Notes: generated by a model from the letters alone, not told the origin. A DNA stretch of 64,000 nt from an uncultured Eubacteriales bacterium (GCA_934445035.1 CAKSDI010000004.1:62001-126000), one strand, 5' to 3'. Positions 50,748 to 59,709 are shown, numbered from the stretch's first letter. Numbers and translations: made by a program.

Positions 50748-51485
50748 ATGCTTGAGCTTAAAAATATTTGCTATTCTGCTCAAAACGGTGATGACAGAAA
50801 AGAAATTCTGAAAAATATAAGTCTTACTGTAAAAGACGGGTTTACCGCGGTGACGGGGCCTAACGGCGGAGGTAAATCCACCCTTGCGAAAATAATCGCG
50901 GGAATTATAAAGCCCGATTCCGGCTCCATTTTGCTTGACGGCGAGGATATAACCGACCTTTCGGTTACCGAAAGGGCAAAGAGGGGCATAAGCTTTGCTT
51001 TTCAGCAGCCCGTAAGGTTTAAGGGTATCACTGTGCACGACCTTATAAGGCTTGCTTCGAATAAGGATATCAGCATTTCCGACGCCTGCGATTACCTTTC
51101 GCAGGTAGGTCTTTGCGCGCGCGATTATATCGACAGAGAAGTAAATGCGTCGCTTTCAGGCGGCGAGCTTAAGAGAATAGAGATCGCAACTGTGCTTGCA
51201 AGGGAAACCAAGGTGTCTTTGTTTGACGAGCCTGAGGCGGGAATAGACCTTTGGAGCTTTTCTAACCTTATAAATGTTTTCGAAAAACTGCACGATACTC
51301 TCGGCGGCTCGATAATAATAATTTCTCACCAGGAAAGAATTTTAAATATTGCGGACGATGTTATCGTCATAGCGTCGGGCGAAGTTAAAGCGCAGGGAAA
51401 TAAAGAGAGCATTTTGCCCGAGCTTTTGGGCTCTACGGCTTCCGCCTGCAGCGTGCTTACAGATAATATGAAAGGAGCTAAATAA
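50748..51485 (+). CDS. SufC-like ATPase of a minimal SUF/SMS Fe-S system
   Basis: The ATPase of 245 residues supports Fe-S cluster assembly. Walker A is GPNGGGKSTLAKIIAGI, the Q-loop region FAFQQPVRFKGITV, the signature LSGGELKRIEIATVLARE, and Walker B VSLFDEPEAGIDLWSF. The start ATG 50748 has GGAGG upstream. It is followed directly by one SufB/D-like gene and no sufD, sufS or sufU, which is the layout of the SMS (SmsC-SmsB) system known from archaea and anaerobic bacteria. Confidence 0.88.
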   Translation: MLELKNICYSAQNGDDRKEILKNISLTVKDGFTAVTGPNGGGKSTLAKIIAGIIKPDSGSILLDGEDITDLSVTERAKRGISFAFQQPVRFKGITVHDLIRLASNKDISISDACDYLSQVGLCARDYIDREVNASLSGGELKRIEIATVLARETKVSLFDEPEAGIDLWSFSNLINVFEKLHDTLGGSIIIISHQERILNIADDVIVIASGEVKAQGNKESILPELLGSTASACSVLTDNMKGAK

Positions 51486-52405
51486 TGATAAACGATACCG
51501 AAAAACAGCTTCTTAAAATAATCGCCGATATGGAGGGCGAGCCTGAGGGCGCTTTCAATATCAGGGCAAACGGTAAGCTTGCCGACAGAAAGACGACCGA
51601 AAATATCGATATCCGCACTAAAACGGACAAGCCCGGAATTGATATAATCATAAAACCCGGCACTGTGGGAGAAACGGTGCATATACCGGTCGTTATCGAC
51701 GCGACAGGGCTTGACGATCTCGTTTACAACGATTTTATAATAGGCGAAAATTCCGATGTTACGATTGTTGCCGGCTGCGGAATTCACAACTGCGGCGATA
51801 AAAAATCCTCTCACGACGGCGTGCATACCTTTTTTGTGGGAAAGAATTCAAAGGTTAAATATATCGAGCGCCATTTCGGCGAGGGCGAGGGAAACGGCAC
51901 AAGGATAATGAACCCCACGACCGTCGTCAATTTGGGCGAAAATTCATATATGGAAATGGAAACAAGCCAGCTCGGCGGTATAGACGATACTTTGAGAGTG
52001 ACAAAAGCGGCTGTCGGCGACGGGGGAACGCTTGTTATCCACGAGAAAATTCTGACAGAGAATTCGCAGAAAGCCGAAACCGATTTTTCTGTCGATCTGA
52101 ACGGAAAGAATTCCAGCGCGAATGTTGTGTCAAGATCGGTCGCAAAAGAGAATTCCTCTCAGCTTTTCAAGTCTAATATAAACGGTAATAATCTCTGCTC
52201 CGGCCACACCGAGTGCGACGCTATTATTATGGATAACGGCAAAGTCTCCGCAATTCCGCAGATAAGCGCCAATAATATCGACGCTTCCCTTATCCACGAG
52301 GCGGCGATAGGCAAAATAGCAGGCGAACAGCTTATTAAGCTTATGACTCTCGGTCTTACCGAAAAAGAAGCGGAAGAAGAAATAGTTAACGGATTTTTAA
52401 AATAA
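51485..52405 (+). CDS. SufB/SufD-like scaffold (SmsB type)
   Basis: The 306-residue beta-helix protein matches the SufBD core without the N-terminal extension of classical SufB. Cys residues that may hold clusters are in VVAGCGIHNCGDKKSSHDG, and the conserved end SGHTECDAIIMDNGKVSAIPQIS with LIHEAAIGKIAGEQL is present. ATG 51485 shares its first base with the last base of the SufC stop (TAATG). The desulfurase partner may be the NifS-type enzyme at 28.6 kb. Confidence 0.88.
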   Translation: MINDTEKQLLKIIADMEGEPEGAFNIRANGKLADRKTTENIDIRTKTDKPGIDIIIKPGTVGETVHIPVVIDATGLDDLVYNDFIIGENSDVTIVAGCGIHNCGDKKSSHDGVHTFFVGKNSKVKYIERHFGEGEGNGTRIMNPTTVVNLGENSYMEMETSQLGGIDDTLRVTKAAVGDGGTLVIHEKILTENSQKAETDFSVDLNGKNSSANVVSRSVAKENSSQLFKSNINGNNLCSGHTECDAIIMDNGKVSAIPQISANNIDASLIHEAAIGKIAGEQLIKLMTLGLTEKEAEEEIVNGFLK

Positions 52406-52426
52406 CCGAAAAAGGGGAATAAACGA

Positions 52427-55400
52427 ATGAAATATACGCTAGCTTTATCGGGAACATTTGATGTAGAAAACTACGGAGATCTTCTGTTTCCGGAAATATT
52501 CAAACGCTCGATGATTAAAAGAGGTTTGGATTTCGAACTTTTACCGTTTTCTCCCGGATCTTCAGAAAATGAACTTAACGGATCTTTTAACGGGCACGTT
52601 TATTCTATAAGAGAAATTGAAAAAATTAATGAACAAACTCCTATTGATGCGGTTTTAATCGGCGGAGGATCTTTGATCCATTTTAACAATATAAAAGTTA
52701 GGCTTCCGGGCGAAAAAGAGAGCATAAATAATTACAAAAGTCCGTACTCTTGGTTTTTACCTGCCCTGTTTGCTGCAGAAAAAAATATTAATTTATTATT
52801 TAATCTTCCTCAGGTGCCTTTTGAAATTTCTGAAGAATTCAAACCTATTACTAAAGAAATTTTAAAATATAGTAAATACATTTCTTTCAGGGATTCATTT
52901 TCGGCGGAATTCATAAAGAATGCTTATTCGGAAAATGAAACAATTCCTGAAATTACAGTTTGTCCCGATAGCGTTTGCTGCATTTCGGATCTTATAAAAA
53001 AGGAAGAATTAAAGAAGTATTTTGAAAAACTAAATATTAAAAAGCCGTATGCTGTGCTTCATCTTAATTTGACGATGAATCCAAAAGACAGAGAGTATAT
53101 TGCAGAGTGTATCAAATATATAAAAAGCCAAGGTTTGGAAGTAGTGATGCTCCCATTAGGATACACGCATAGAGATGAAGAAATTTTAAGCGATTTTAAC
53201 AACAAAACAGGAAAAATGTGTTTTGAATTTGATCGCAAACTCAGTGTGTTTGAGATGATTTCTGTACTTGCAAACAGTCAGCTCTATGTCGGAACCAGCT
53301 TTCACGGAGCTGTAACGGCACTTTCTTACGGAATTCCCGCTATCAGCTATAATTCTGCACATCCGTATAAAAATATTGAACTTTTTAGACAGTTTGAAAT
53401 AGAGCAATTCGTAACGACTGACGCACAGCAACTTTCAAAGTTGGCAGAAATGGCTTTAAATGAAAATATTGTTATAAACAATACTGAAGTGCAGGAAAAA
53501 ATCAATAGACATTTTGACAGGATTTATAATTATATTACTGAGGGAAATGATAAAAAAATATCAAATGACGATATTTGCTTTGCTACGGGAAAGGCTCTAA
53601 TAGATATTTACGGTTCTTCACAGGAAACTGTAACAAAGCTTCAAACAGAAATAAAAAAACGCGACGATAGTTTAATATCGGCTTATTCAAAAATCAATGC
53701 TTTGAATTATAAAGTCAATGATTTCGTTTCCACAGAAAAAGAAAGAGAAAAAGAAGCAGAGAAATATCTTGATCTTTATTTAGAAATTAAAAATTCAAAA
53801 TATTGGAAGTTAACTGCTCCTGCAAGACTTGTTACGGGGAAATTAAAGAAACTTTTAAATAAGCTCGGAATTAAAAAACATAAGGCAAAAAAGATATCTG
53901 TTCCGATTGTTAAATATCCTCTAAGAGAAAAAGCTGTTTTTGGGATAGATGAATTGCAAAGAAAAACGGAAGAAGAGTATAAATTTGAGTATTCTCCTAA
54001 AATAAGTATTGTAGTTCCTTTATTTAATACGCCTTTAATATTTTTAAAAGAAATGGTTGAATCTGTAAAAAACCAGACTTATAAAAATTGGGAACTTTGT
54101 CTTGCTGACGGAAGTGACGGAAAGCATTTAGAAGTTGAAAATTATTGTGAAAAAATTGCTGAAGATGATAAGCGGGTAAAATATAAAAAACTCGAAAAAA
54201 ATGAAGGTATTTCGGAAAATACCAATAGATGTATTGAAATGTCTACCGGTGAATTTATTGCACTTTTTGATCACGACGATATTCTTGCACCGTCTGCGCT
54301 TTTCGAGGTTGTTAGAAAAATAAACGAAGAAAAAGCAGATTTTGTTTATACAGATGAAGCTGTATTTGAAAGTCCGGATATCAGAAAAATAGTCAGCATT
54401 CATAATAAGCCTGATTTTGCCCCAGATAATCTTAAAGCGAATAATTTCATCTGTCATTTTACTGTTTTTGATAAAAACCTTTTAAGTTTAACGGGAGGCT
54501 TTAGAAAAGAGTGCGACGGCAGTCAAGATCACGATTTAATGTTAAGACTAACGGATAAAGCTGAAAAAATAGTACATATTCCAAAAATTTTATATTTTTG
54601 GAGATCTCATCCGAATTCTGTTGCTTCTGATATTAATTCGAAAACATATGCTATTGCCGCCGGAATTAAAGCCGTAAAGGATAATATCGAGTCACATGGA
54701 ATGAAAGCAGAAGTTAAAAGTTCAAAAGCTTTTCCGGCTATTTATGAAATAAAATATGAAATAAAATCTCGAGATAAAGTCAGTATAATTATCCCAAATA
54801 AGAACCACAGGAAAGATATTGAAAGAAGTATTTCTTCAATATTTCTAAATACAAGCTATGAAAATTTTGAAATAATAATCGTCGATAATGGTTCGGATGA
54901 TAAACTAACGCTTGATTATTATGATGTAATTAAGAATGATCCGAGGGTAACAATTCTTAAATATGACATAGAATTCAATTACTCTAAGCTTATTAATTTT
55001 GGCGTTAAAAATTCTGCGGGAGATTATATAGTATTGCTTAATAGTGATATTGAAATTGTTTCGGAAGATTGGATCGAGCAACTTCTAATGTATTCGCAAA
55101 GAGATGATGTCGGAGCTGTAGGCGGTAAAATTTGTTACCCTGATAATACTATTCAGAACGCCGGAACATTTTTCGGAACAAATAATGAATTTTTGCAGGG
55201 CAGTGCATTTTATAAAATTTCAAAGAACCAGATAGGATATATGGGCAGATTATGCTATTCACAAAATGTTTCAGCTGTTTCAGGAGCTTTTATGATGATG
55301 AAAAAAGATATTTTTCAAAACCTCTCGGGAATGGATGAGCATTTTGTCGGTGCTTATGGCGACACTGATCTTTGTCTAAGAATCAGAAAAACAGGGAAAT

Positions 55401-55600
55401 TGATTGTTTGGACACCGTTTGCGGAAATATATCACTATGAAGTAAACGGAGTAAGCAGTGAATCCGGAAATTCCGTTGCAAGACGAAACTTTAAAAATGA
55501 TTTTTCTCTTTTCAAAAATCGTTGGGAATCTGTTCTTGAAAAAGGAGATCCTTATTATAATCCTAATTTTTCCGGAGAAGATTATAATTTTACATATTAA
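52427..55600 (+). CDS. Fusion: polysaccharide pyruvyltransferase plus two GT2 domains
   Basis: The 1057-residue protein has a polysaccharide pyruvyltransferase-type domain at 1-370 (FDVENYGDLLFPEIF, AVLIGGGSLIHF, YVGTSFHGAVTALSYGIPAISY), a helical linker at 395-470 ending in the KYWKLTAPAR motif often seen before glycosyltransferases, a GT2 domain at 523-745 (KISIVVPLFNTPLIFLKEMV, ALFDHDD) and a second GT2 domain at 783-1040 (KVSIIIPNKNHRK, IVDNGSDD, VLLNSDIE). It probably adds two sugars and a pyruvate ketal, or reads a pyruvylated acceptor, in surface polysaccharide assembly. Its DNA is visibly richer in A and T than the genes around it, a possible sign of transfer. Confidence 0.85.
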   Translation: MKYTLALSGTFDVENYGDLLFPEIFKRSMIKRGLDFELLPFSPGSSENELNGSFNGHVYSIREIEKINEQTPIDAVLIGGGSLIHFNNIKVRLPGEKESINNYKSPYSWFLPALFAAEKNINLLFNLPQVPFEISEEFKPITKEILKYSKYISFRDSFSAEFIKNAYSENETIPEITVCPDSVCCISDLIKKEELKKYFEKLNIKKPYAVLHLNLTMNPKDREYIAECIKYIKSQGLEVVMLPLGYTHRDEEILSDFNNKTGKMCFEFDRKLSVFEMISVLANSQLYVGTSFHGAVTALSYGIPAISYNSAHPYKNIELFRQFEIEQFVTTDAQQLSKLAEMALNENIVINNTEVQEKINRHFDRIYNYITEGNDKKISNDDICFATGKALIDIYGSSQETVTKLQTEIKKRDDSLISAYSKINALNYKVNDFVSTEKEREKEAEKYLDLYLEIKNSKYWKLTAPARLVTGKLKKLLNKLGIKKHKAKKISVPIVKYPLREKAVFGIDELQRKTEEEYKFEYSPKISIVVPLFNTPLIFLKEMVESVKNQTYKNWELCLADGSDGKHLEVENYCEKIAEDDKRVKYKKLEKNEGISENTNRCIEMSTGEFIALFDHDDILAPSALFEVVRKINEEKADFVYTDEAVFESPDIRKIVSIHNKPDFAPDNLKANNFICHFTVFDKNLLSLTGGFRKECDGSQDHDLMLRLTDKAEKIVHIPKILYFWRSHPNSVASDINSKTYAIAAGIKAVKDNIESHGMKAEVKSSKAFPAIYEIKYEIKSRDKVSIIIPNKNHRKDIERSISSIFLNTSYENFEIIIVDNGSDDKLTLDYYDVIKNDPRVTILKYDIEFNYSKLINFGVKNSAGDYIVLLNSDIEIVSEDWIEQLLMYSQRDDVGAVGGKICYPDNTIQNAGTFFGTNNEFLQGSAFYKISKNQIGYMGRLCYSQNVSAVSGAFMMMKKDIFQNLSGMDEHFVGAYGDTDLCLRIRKTGKLIVWTPFAEIYHYEVNGVSSESGNSVARRNFKNDFSLFKNRWESVLEKGDPYYNPNFSGEDYNFTY

Positions 55601-55623
55601 TGTTATTTATAAACTCTTTATTG

Positions 55624-55652
55624 TTGAATTTTTATTAATTATGTGATAGAAT
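55624..55652 (+). promoter_or_regulatory. Promoter of the GT2-rml operon
   Basis: TTGAAT (55624-55629), 17 bases, TAGAAT (55647-55652). The predicted transcript begins about ten bases before the GTG start. Confidence 0.6.
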
Positions 55653-55668
55653 AATTTCATATAGTGAG

Positions 55669-56439
55669 GTGTCACCGATCTTAAAAAATATTAATATTTC
55701 TGCGGCTATTGTCAGCTACAATTCCGCTCCGCTCACAAAAAAAGCGTGCGAGAGTATCTTAAAAAATACTCTTGGCAGGGAACTTAGCCTTTATGTGTTT
55801 GATAACGGATCGGATGACGGTACTAAGGAAGCTTTAAAAGGCGAAAATTTAAGCTTTGTCGAAATAGGCAAAAACATAGGCTTCGGAGCCGCGCACAATA
55901 AAATTTTTAATTATGAAATGGGCGAGTATCATTTTATAATCAATCCCGATATTGAAATTTCATCGGATGTTTTAAGCGGTATCGCCGATTTTATGGATGA
56001 AAACCCCGATATTGCGCTTTTAATGCCGAGGATACTTAATTTTGATAAAACAGAGCAGTATCTGCCAAAAAGAAGACCCACGGCAAAATACCTGTTTTTA
56101 GGCAGGCTTGCGGGCGTTTTTAAATCCTGCGGGCGGATCCGCGATGAGTATACGAGGAAAAACGATAATTTGGATACGGTTACCGATATCGATTTTTGCT
56201 CCGGCTGCTTTATGTGCATAAGAAGCGAGGTATTTAAGGCTTTAGGCGGGTTTGATGAGCGGTTTTTTATGTACTTGGAAGACGCGGATCTTACTTTAAG
56301 AGCGCAGTCTTACGGCAGAACGGTTATTGCTCCGCAGTTTGAAGTTACCCATATGTGGGATAGGTCGAGCGCCAAAAAGCTTAAATATTTTTTAATTCAT
56401 CTTTCATCGGCATTCAAATTTTTATTCAAGCGAAAGTGA
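55669..56439 (+). CDS. GT2-family glycosyltransferase (rhamnosyltransferase-like)
   Basis: The 256-residue GT-A enzyme has NISAAIVSYNSAPLTKKACESIL, YVFDNGSDDGT, NIGFGAAHNKIF, the metal motif INPDIEI and FSGCFMCIRSEVFKALGGFDERFFMYLEDADLTLR, which carries the catalytic acid loop. This subgroup includes rhamnosyl- and fucosyl-transferases. Its place in front of rmlDBC supports dTDP-rhamnose as donor. GTG 55669 follows a GTGAG-type site without spacing, so the exact start is uncertain. Confidence 0.88.
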   Translation: MSPILKNINISAAIVSYNSAPLTKKACESILKNTLGRELSLYVFDNGSDDGTKEALKGENLSFVEIGKNIGFGAAHNKIFNYEMGEYHFIINPDIEISSDVLSGIADFMDENPDIALLMPRILNFDKTEQYLPKRRPTAKYLFLGRLAGVFKSCGRIRDEYTRKNDNLDTVTDIDFCSGCFMCIRSEVFKALGGFDERFFMYLEDADLTLRAQSYGRTVIAPQFEVTHMWDRSSAKKLKYFLIHLSSAFKFLFKRK

Positions 56440-56452
56440 GTAATTTTTAATT

Positions 56453-57334
56453 ATGAAGATTATGATAACCGGCTGTAAAGGTCAGCTCGGAAATGAATTG
56501 CAGTCCATATTAAAATCATTAAAAAGCGAGATAGGCGATATCCCCGGCGAATATAAGAATGCCGAGGTTTTAGCTGTCGATGTGGATACTCTTGATATCA
56601 CCGATTTTGAGGCGGTCAAAGAATTCGTTTTAAATGAAAACCCCGATATTATTTTTAACTGCGCCGCTATGACGAATGTAGACGGGTGCGAAACAATGCT
56701 TGAAACTGCCTATAAGGTAAACGCCGCAGGAGTCAGAAATCTCGCTATGGCGGCAAAGCTTGTAAATGCAAAATTCGTGCATATCTCAACCGATTATGTG
56801 TTTGCCGGAAACGGTACAAAGCCTTATAAAGAATGGGATATGATAGATCCGCAGAGCGTTTACGGAGCTTCAAAGGCTTTGGGCGAAAAATACGCGCTCG
56901 CGTTTAACGATAAAACCTTTATCGTGCGCACCTCCTGGCTTTACGGATATATAGGAAAGAACTTTGTAAAGACTGTAAGACGGGTGCTAAGAGAAAAAGG
57001 ATCGATTACGGTTGTAAACGATCAGAGGGGCAACCCCACCAATGCAAACGATTTAGCACACCATCTTCTTTTGCTCGGCGTTACCGAGGAATACGGAATT
57101 TATCACTGCACAGGCGAGGGCGAATGCTCCTGGTATGAGTTTGCAAGCGAGATAGCCAAGCTTTCGGGATTTGAGGGTAAAGTAATGCCTTGCACAAGCG
57201 ATGAATACAAGAGTCCCACCAAAAGGCCGGAATATTCGTCACTTGAAAATCTCGCGCTTAAATGCAGCGTAGGAAATCATATGCGCGACTGGAAAACCGC
57301 GCTTAATGAATATATAAGCAAAGTGGAGGACTAA
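56453..57334 (+). CDS. rmlD: dTDP-4-dehydrorhamnose reductase
   Basis: It performs the last step to dTDP-L-rhamnose, using NAD(P)H. The Rossmann motif is MITGCKGQLGNEL, followed by VDVDTLDITD, FNCAAMTNVDGCE, FVHISTDYVFAGNGTKPYKEWD, VYGASKALGEKYAL (the YxxxK pair) and TSWLYGYIGKNFVKT. The 293 residues match. It is the second gene of the operon. Confidence 0.94.
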   Translation: MKIMITGCKGQLGNELQSILKSLKSEIGDIPGEYKNAEVLAVDVDTLDITDFEAVKEFVLNENPDIIFNCAAMTNVDGCETMLETAYKVNAAGVRNLAMAAKLVNAKFVHISTDYVFAGNGTKPYKEWDMIDPQSVYGASKALGEKYALAFNDKTFIVRTSWLYGYIGKNFVKTVRRVLREKGSITVVNDQRGNPTNANDLAHHLLLLGVTEEYGIYHCTGEGECSWYEFASEIAKLSGFEGKVMPCTSDEYKSPTKRPEYSSLENLALKCSVGNHMRDWKTALNEYISKVED

Positions 57335-57338
57335 TTTT

Positions 57339-58406
57339 ATGAAAACATATCTTGTTACAGGCGGCGCCGGCTTTATCGGCTCTAACTTCGTTATGTATAT
57401 GTTAGGAAAATATGACGATGTTAAGATCATAAATGTCGATAAGCTTACCTATGCGGGAAATCTCGAAAACTTAAAGAGCGTTGAAAACAACCCGAGATAT
57501 TCTTTTGTTCAGGCTGATATCTGCGACAGGGAAGCGATAAGCAAAATTTTTGCGGAGAACGATATCGATTATGTTGTCAATTTCGCGGCGGAAAGCCATG
57601 TTGACCGCAGTATCACTAACCCCGAAATATTTGTAAAAACAAATGTTGAGGGCACTGTAAATATGCTTCAGTGCGCAAAGGTCGCTTGGACTGTCGGCGA
57701 CGATAAGTATAAAGAGGGAGTTAAATATCTCCAGGTTTCTACAGACGAGGTTTACGGCTCTTTGGGCGAAACAGGCTACTTTATGGAAACCACTCCTCTC
57801 GATCCCCATTCGCCTTACTCCGCGTCAAAAGCTTCTGCGGACTTCTTTGTTAAAGCTTTCGGCGATACCTATAAATTCCCCGTAAATATCACCCGCTGCT
57901 CTAATAACTACGGTCCTTATCAGTTCCCCGAAAAGCTTATTCCGCTTATTATGAACAATACTTTGCAGCATAAGGATCTCCCGGTTTACGGCGACGGTAT
58001 GCAGATAAGGGATTGGCTCTATGTAGAAGATCACTGCAAGGCTATCGATATGGTTTTGAGAAACGGAAGACTCGGCGAGGTATACAATGTCGGCGGTCAC
58101 AACGAAAAACCGAATATATTTATAGTTAAATCTATAATAGAATATATCAAGGAAAATGTTGACAGCGAGGTCGGCGAGCATATGATCAAGCATGTTACCG
58201 ACCGTAAAGGTCACGACCGCAGATACGGCATTGACCCCCAGAAGATAAAAGACGAACTCGGCTGGTATCCCGAAACCTGCTTTGAAGTAGGAATAAAGAA
58301 GACCTTAAAGTGGTATCTTGAAAATAAAGAATGGATACAGAATGTAGTAAACGGCGATTATCAGAAATATTATGATAAAATGTACAGCGCTAAAAAGGAG
58401 ATATGA
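57339..58406 (+). CDS. rmlB: dTDP-glucose 4,6-dehydratase
   Basis: It forms dTDP-4-keto-6-deoxyglucose. Motifs are YLVTGGAGFIGSNFVMY (NAD binding), NFAAESHVDRSI, STDEVYGSLGETGYFMETTPLDPHSPYSASKASADF with the catalytic Thr-Asp-Glu and YxxxK residues, and RCSNNYGPYQFPEKLIPL. The 355 residues match. It sits four bases after rmlD and three before rmlC. Confidence 0.96.
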   Translation: MKTYLVTGGAGFIGSNFVMYMLGKYDDVKIINVDKLTYAGNLENLKSVENNPRYSFVQADICDREAISKIFAENDIDYVVNFAAESHVDRSITNPEIFVKTNVEGTVNMLQCAKVAWTVGDDKYKEGVKYLQVSTDEVYGSLGETGYFMETTPLDPHSPYSASKASADFFVKAFGDTYKFPVNITRCSNNYGPYQFPEKLIPLIMNNTLQHKDLPVYGDGMQIRDWLYVEDHCKAIDMVLRNGRLGEVYNVGGHNEKPNIFIVKSIIEYIKENVDSEVGEHMIKHVTDRKGHDRRYGIDPQKIKDELGWYPETCFEVGIKKTLKWYLENKEWIQNVVNGDYQKYYDKMYSAKKEI

Positions 58407-58409
58407 GCT

Positions 58410-58961
58410 TTGGGTAAGTTTAATTTTATAAAAACTTCCATTGACGGCGTTTTGATCGTTGAGCCGACCGCTTTCGGCGACAGCCGCGGGTATTTTATGG
58501 AAACCTATCAGAAAGAGGATTTTATAAAGGGCGGTATCACTGTAGATTTTGTTCAGGATAATCAGTCGATGTCCACCAAAGGCGTTCTTCGCGGACTTCA
58601 CTTTCAAAAGCAGTTCAGCCAGTCTAAGCTTGTGCGCTGCATAAAAGGCGAAGTTTTCGATGTCGCGGTGGATTTAAGAGAGGGCTCGCCCACTTTCGGT
58701 AAATGGGAGGGCGTTATCCTCTCGGAGGAAAATAAAAGGCAGTTCTTTATCCCTAAAAACTTTGCCCACGGTTTCCTCGTGCTTTCCGATGTGGCGGAAT
58801 TTGTTTATAAGGTCGATGATTTCTATCATCCGAACGATGAGGGCGGCCTTATGTGGAACGATCCCGATATCGGTATAAAATGGCCTTTGGCTGACGGTAT
58901 GGAAATAAAGCTTTCCGATAAGGATAAGCTTCACCCTGCCTTTAAAGATTATAAAAAATAA
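58410..58961 (+). CDS. rmlC: dTDP-4-dehydrorhamnose 3,5-epimerase
   Basis: The 183-residue cupin has EPTAFGDSRGYFMETYQKEDF, QDNQSMSTKGVLRGLHFQ with the catalytic His, SKLVRCIKGEVFDVAVDLR and FFIPKNFAHGFLVLSD. The start is TTG 58410 with AAGGAGAT about nine bases upstream. rmlA, which starts the pathway, is not in the window. Confidence 0.95.
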   Translation: MGKFNFIKTSIDGVLIVEPTAFGDSRGYFMETYQKEDFIKGGITVDFVQDNQSMSTKGVLRGLHFQKQFSQSKLVRCIKGEVFDVAVDLREGSPTFGKWEGVILSEENKRQFFIPKNFAHGFLVLSDVAEFVYKVDDFYHPNDEGGLMWNDPDIGIKWPLADGMEIKLSDKDKLHPAFKDYKK

Positions 58962-58976
58962 AACAAATTGTTTTAA

Positions 58977-59012
58977 ACCTCCTTTTTAGGTAATACTACC
59001 TTTAAAGGAGGT
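58977..59012 (+). promoter_or_regulatory. Hairpin that hides a ribosome binding site
   Basis: ACCTCCTTT-TT-AGGTA at 58977-58992 pairs with TACCT-TT-AAAGGAGGT at 58997-59012, so the full AAAGGAGG of the next gene is base-paired. It may hold translation low unless opened, or act as a weak terminator for rmlC. Confidence 0.6.
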
Positions 59013-59018
59013 AATTTT

Positions 59019-59201
59019 ATGCAAAATAAAACAATGTCACTTGTAAAAGGTTTGGGAATAGGTATGGCTGCCGGAGCGGCGGCTACCTGTGTCGGTAAAT
59101 TTGTTATGAAGGACCGCCACAATATCACAAAAGGCGCTTCTAAGGTAGCAAGAGCGGTTAGCGATCTTGCCGACGGCGTTTCAACAATGTTCAAAGGCTG
59201 A
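59019..59201 (+). CDS. Small glycine-rich membrane-associated protein
   Basis: The 60-residue protein has a glycine- and alanine-rich hydrophobic stretch (SLVKGLGIGMAAGAAATCVG) like the N terminus of YtxH-type proteins, then a charged part KDRHNITKGASKVARAVSDLADGV. AAAGGAGG is seven bases before ATG, but paired in a hairpin. I do not recognise a named family. It follows rmlC, but may be transcribed on its own. Confidence 0.7.
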   Translation: MQNKTMSLVKGLGIGMAAGAAATCVGKFVMKDRHNITKGASKVARAVSDLADGVSTMFKG

Positions 59202-59209
59202 TAAAACTC

Positions 59210-59458
59210 TTCGGCGCCCGACTTCGAGGGAGGCAGGGATTGATGAAACCCAAGGCTCCCTTTGCGAGGGAGCTGTCAGCGAAGCTGACTGAGGGAGAGA
59301 AAAATCAGAGATTTTGCTGATAACTTTAAAGTTTTTTCTAAAATTAAAGCCTTTCTCTCCTTCCGTCACGGCTTGCGCCGTGCCACCTTCCTCATCAGAG
59401 GAAGGCAAAGTATGATAAAACCAAAGGCTCCCTCAAAGTCGGGAGCCTATTTCTTTTG
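59210..59458. repeat. Palindrome-rich intergenic repeat (MITE-like)
   Basis: The region is built of small hairpins. GGCTCCCTTTGCGAGGGAGC and CAGCGAAGCTG on the left half mirror CACGGCTTGCGCCGTG and CCTTCCTCATCAGAGGAAGG on the right half, and GAGAGAAAAATC and GCCTTTCTCTC lie between them. Two imperfect direct copies (TGATGAAACCCAAGGCTCCC at 59240-59260 and TGATAAAACCAAAGGCTCCC near 59413) flank the core. No protein is encoded. Repeats with this CCGTCACGGCTTGCGCCGTG type of core are, to my knowledge, common in gut Oscillospiraceae. The outer arms CCCGACTTCGAGGGAG and CTCCCTCAAAGTCGGG pair as well and end in a T-rich tract. Confidence 0.8.
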
Positions 59459-59709
59459 TGCAATTTATCTTATGCGGTATTTTTATATAATAATATAATG
59501 AAATATTATATAATATAATTAAAAAGATACAGTGTTTTTATCTGATTTTAAATTTTTGTTTTGTGGTCGAACTTTGTCGAAACACAATATATTGTGACAG
59601 ACGAATTTGCTATAGGTTATTTTAGATAAAAGTTTAACTTAAATTTGTAAATAATTAACAAACCTTGTTTATTTAGCACAAAAAATTAAAAAAATTTTCC
59701 GAAATTGTA
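59459..59709. other. AT-rich intergenic region without genes
   Basis: I see no coding frame, tRNA or riboswitch motif here. ACAATATATTGT near 59585 is a perfect palindrome of 12 bases that could be an operator for the secreted enzyme gene downstream. Confidence 0.5.
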
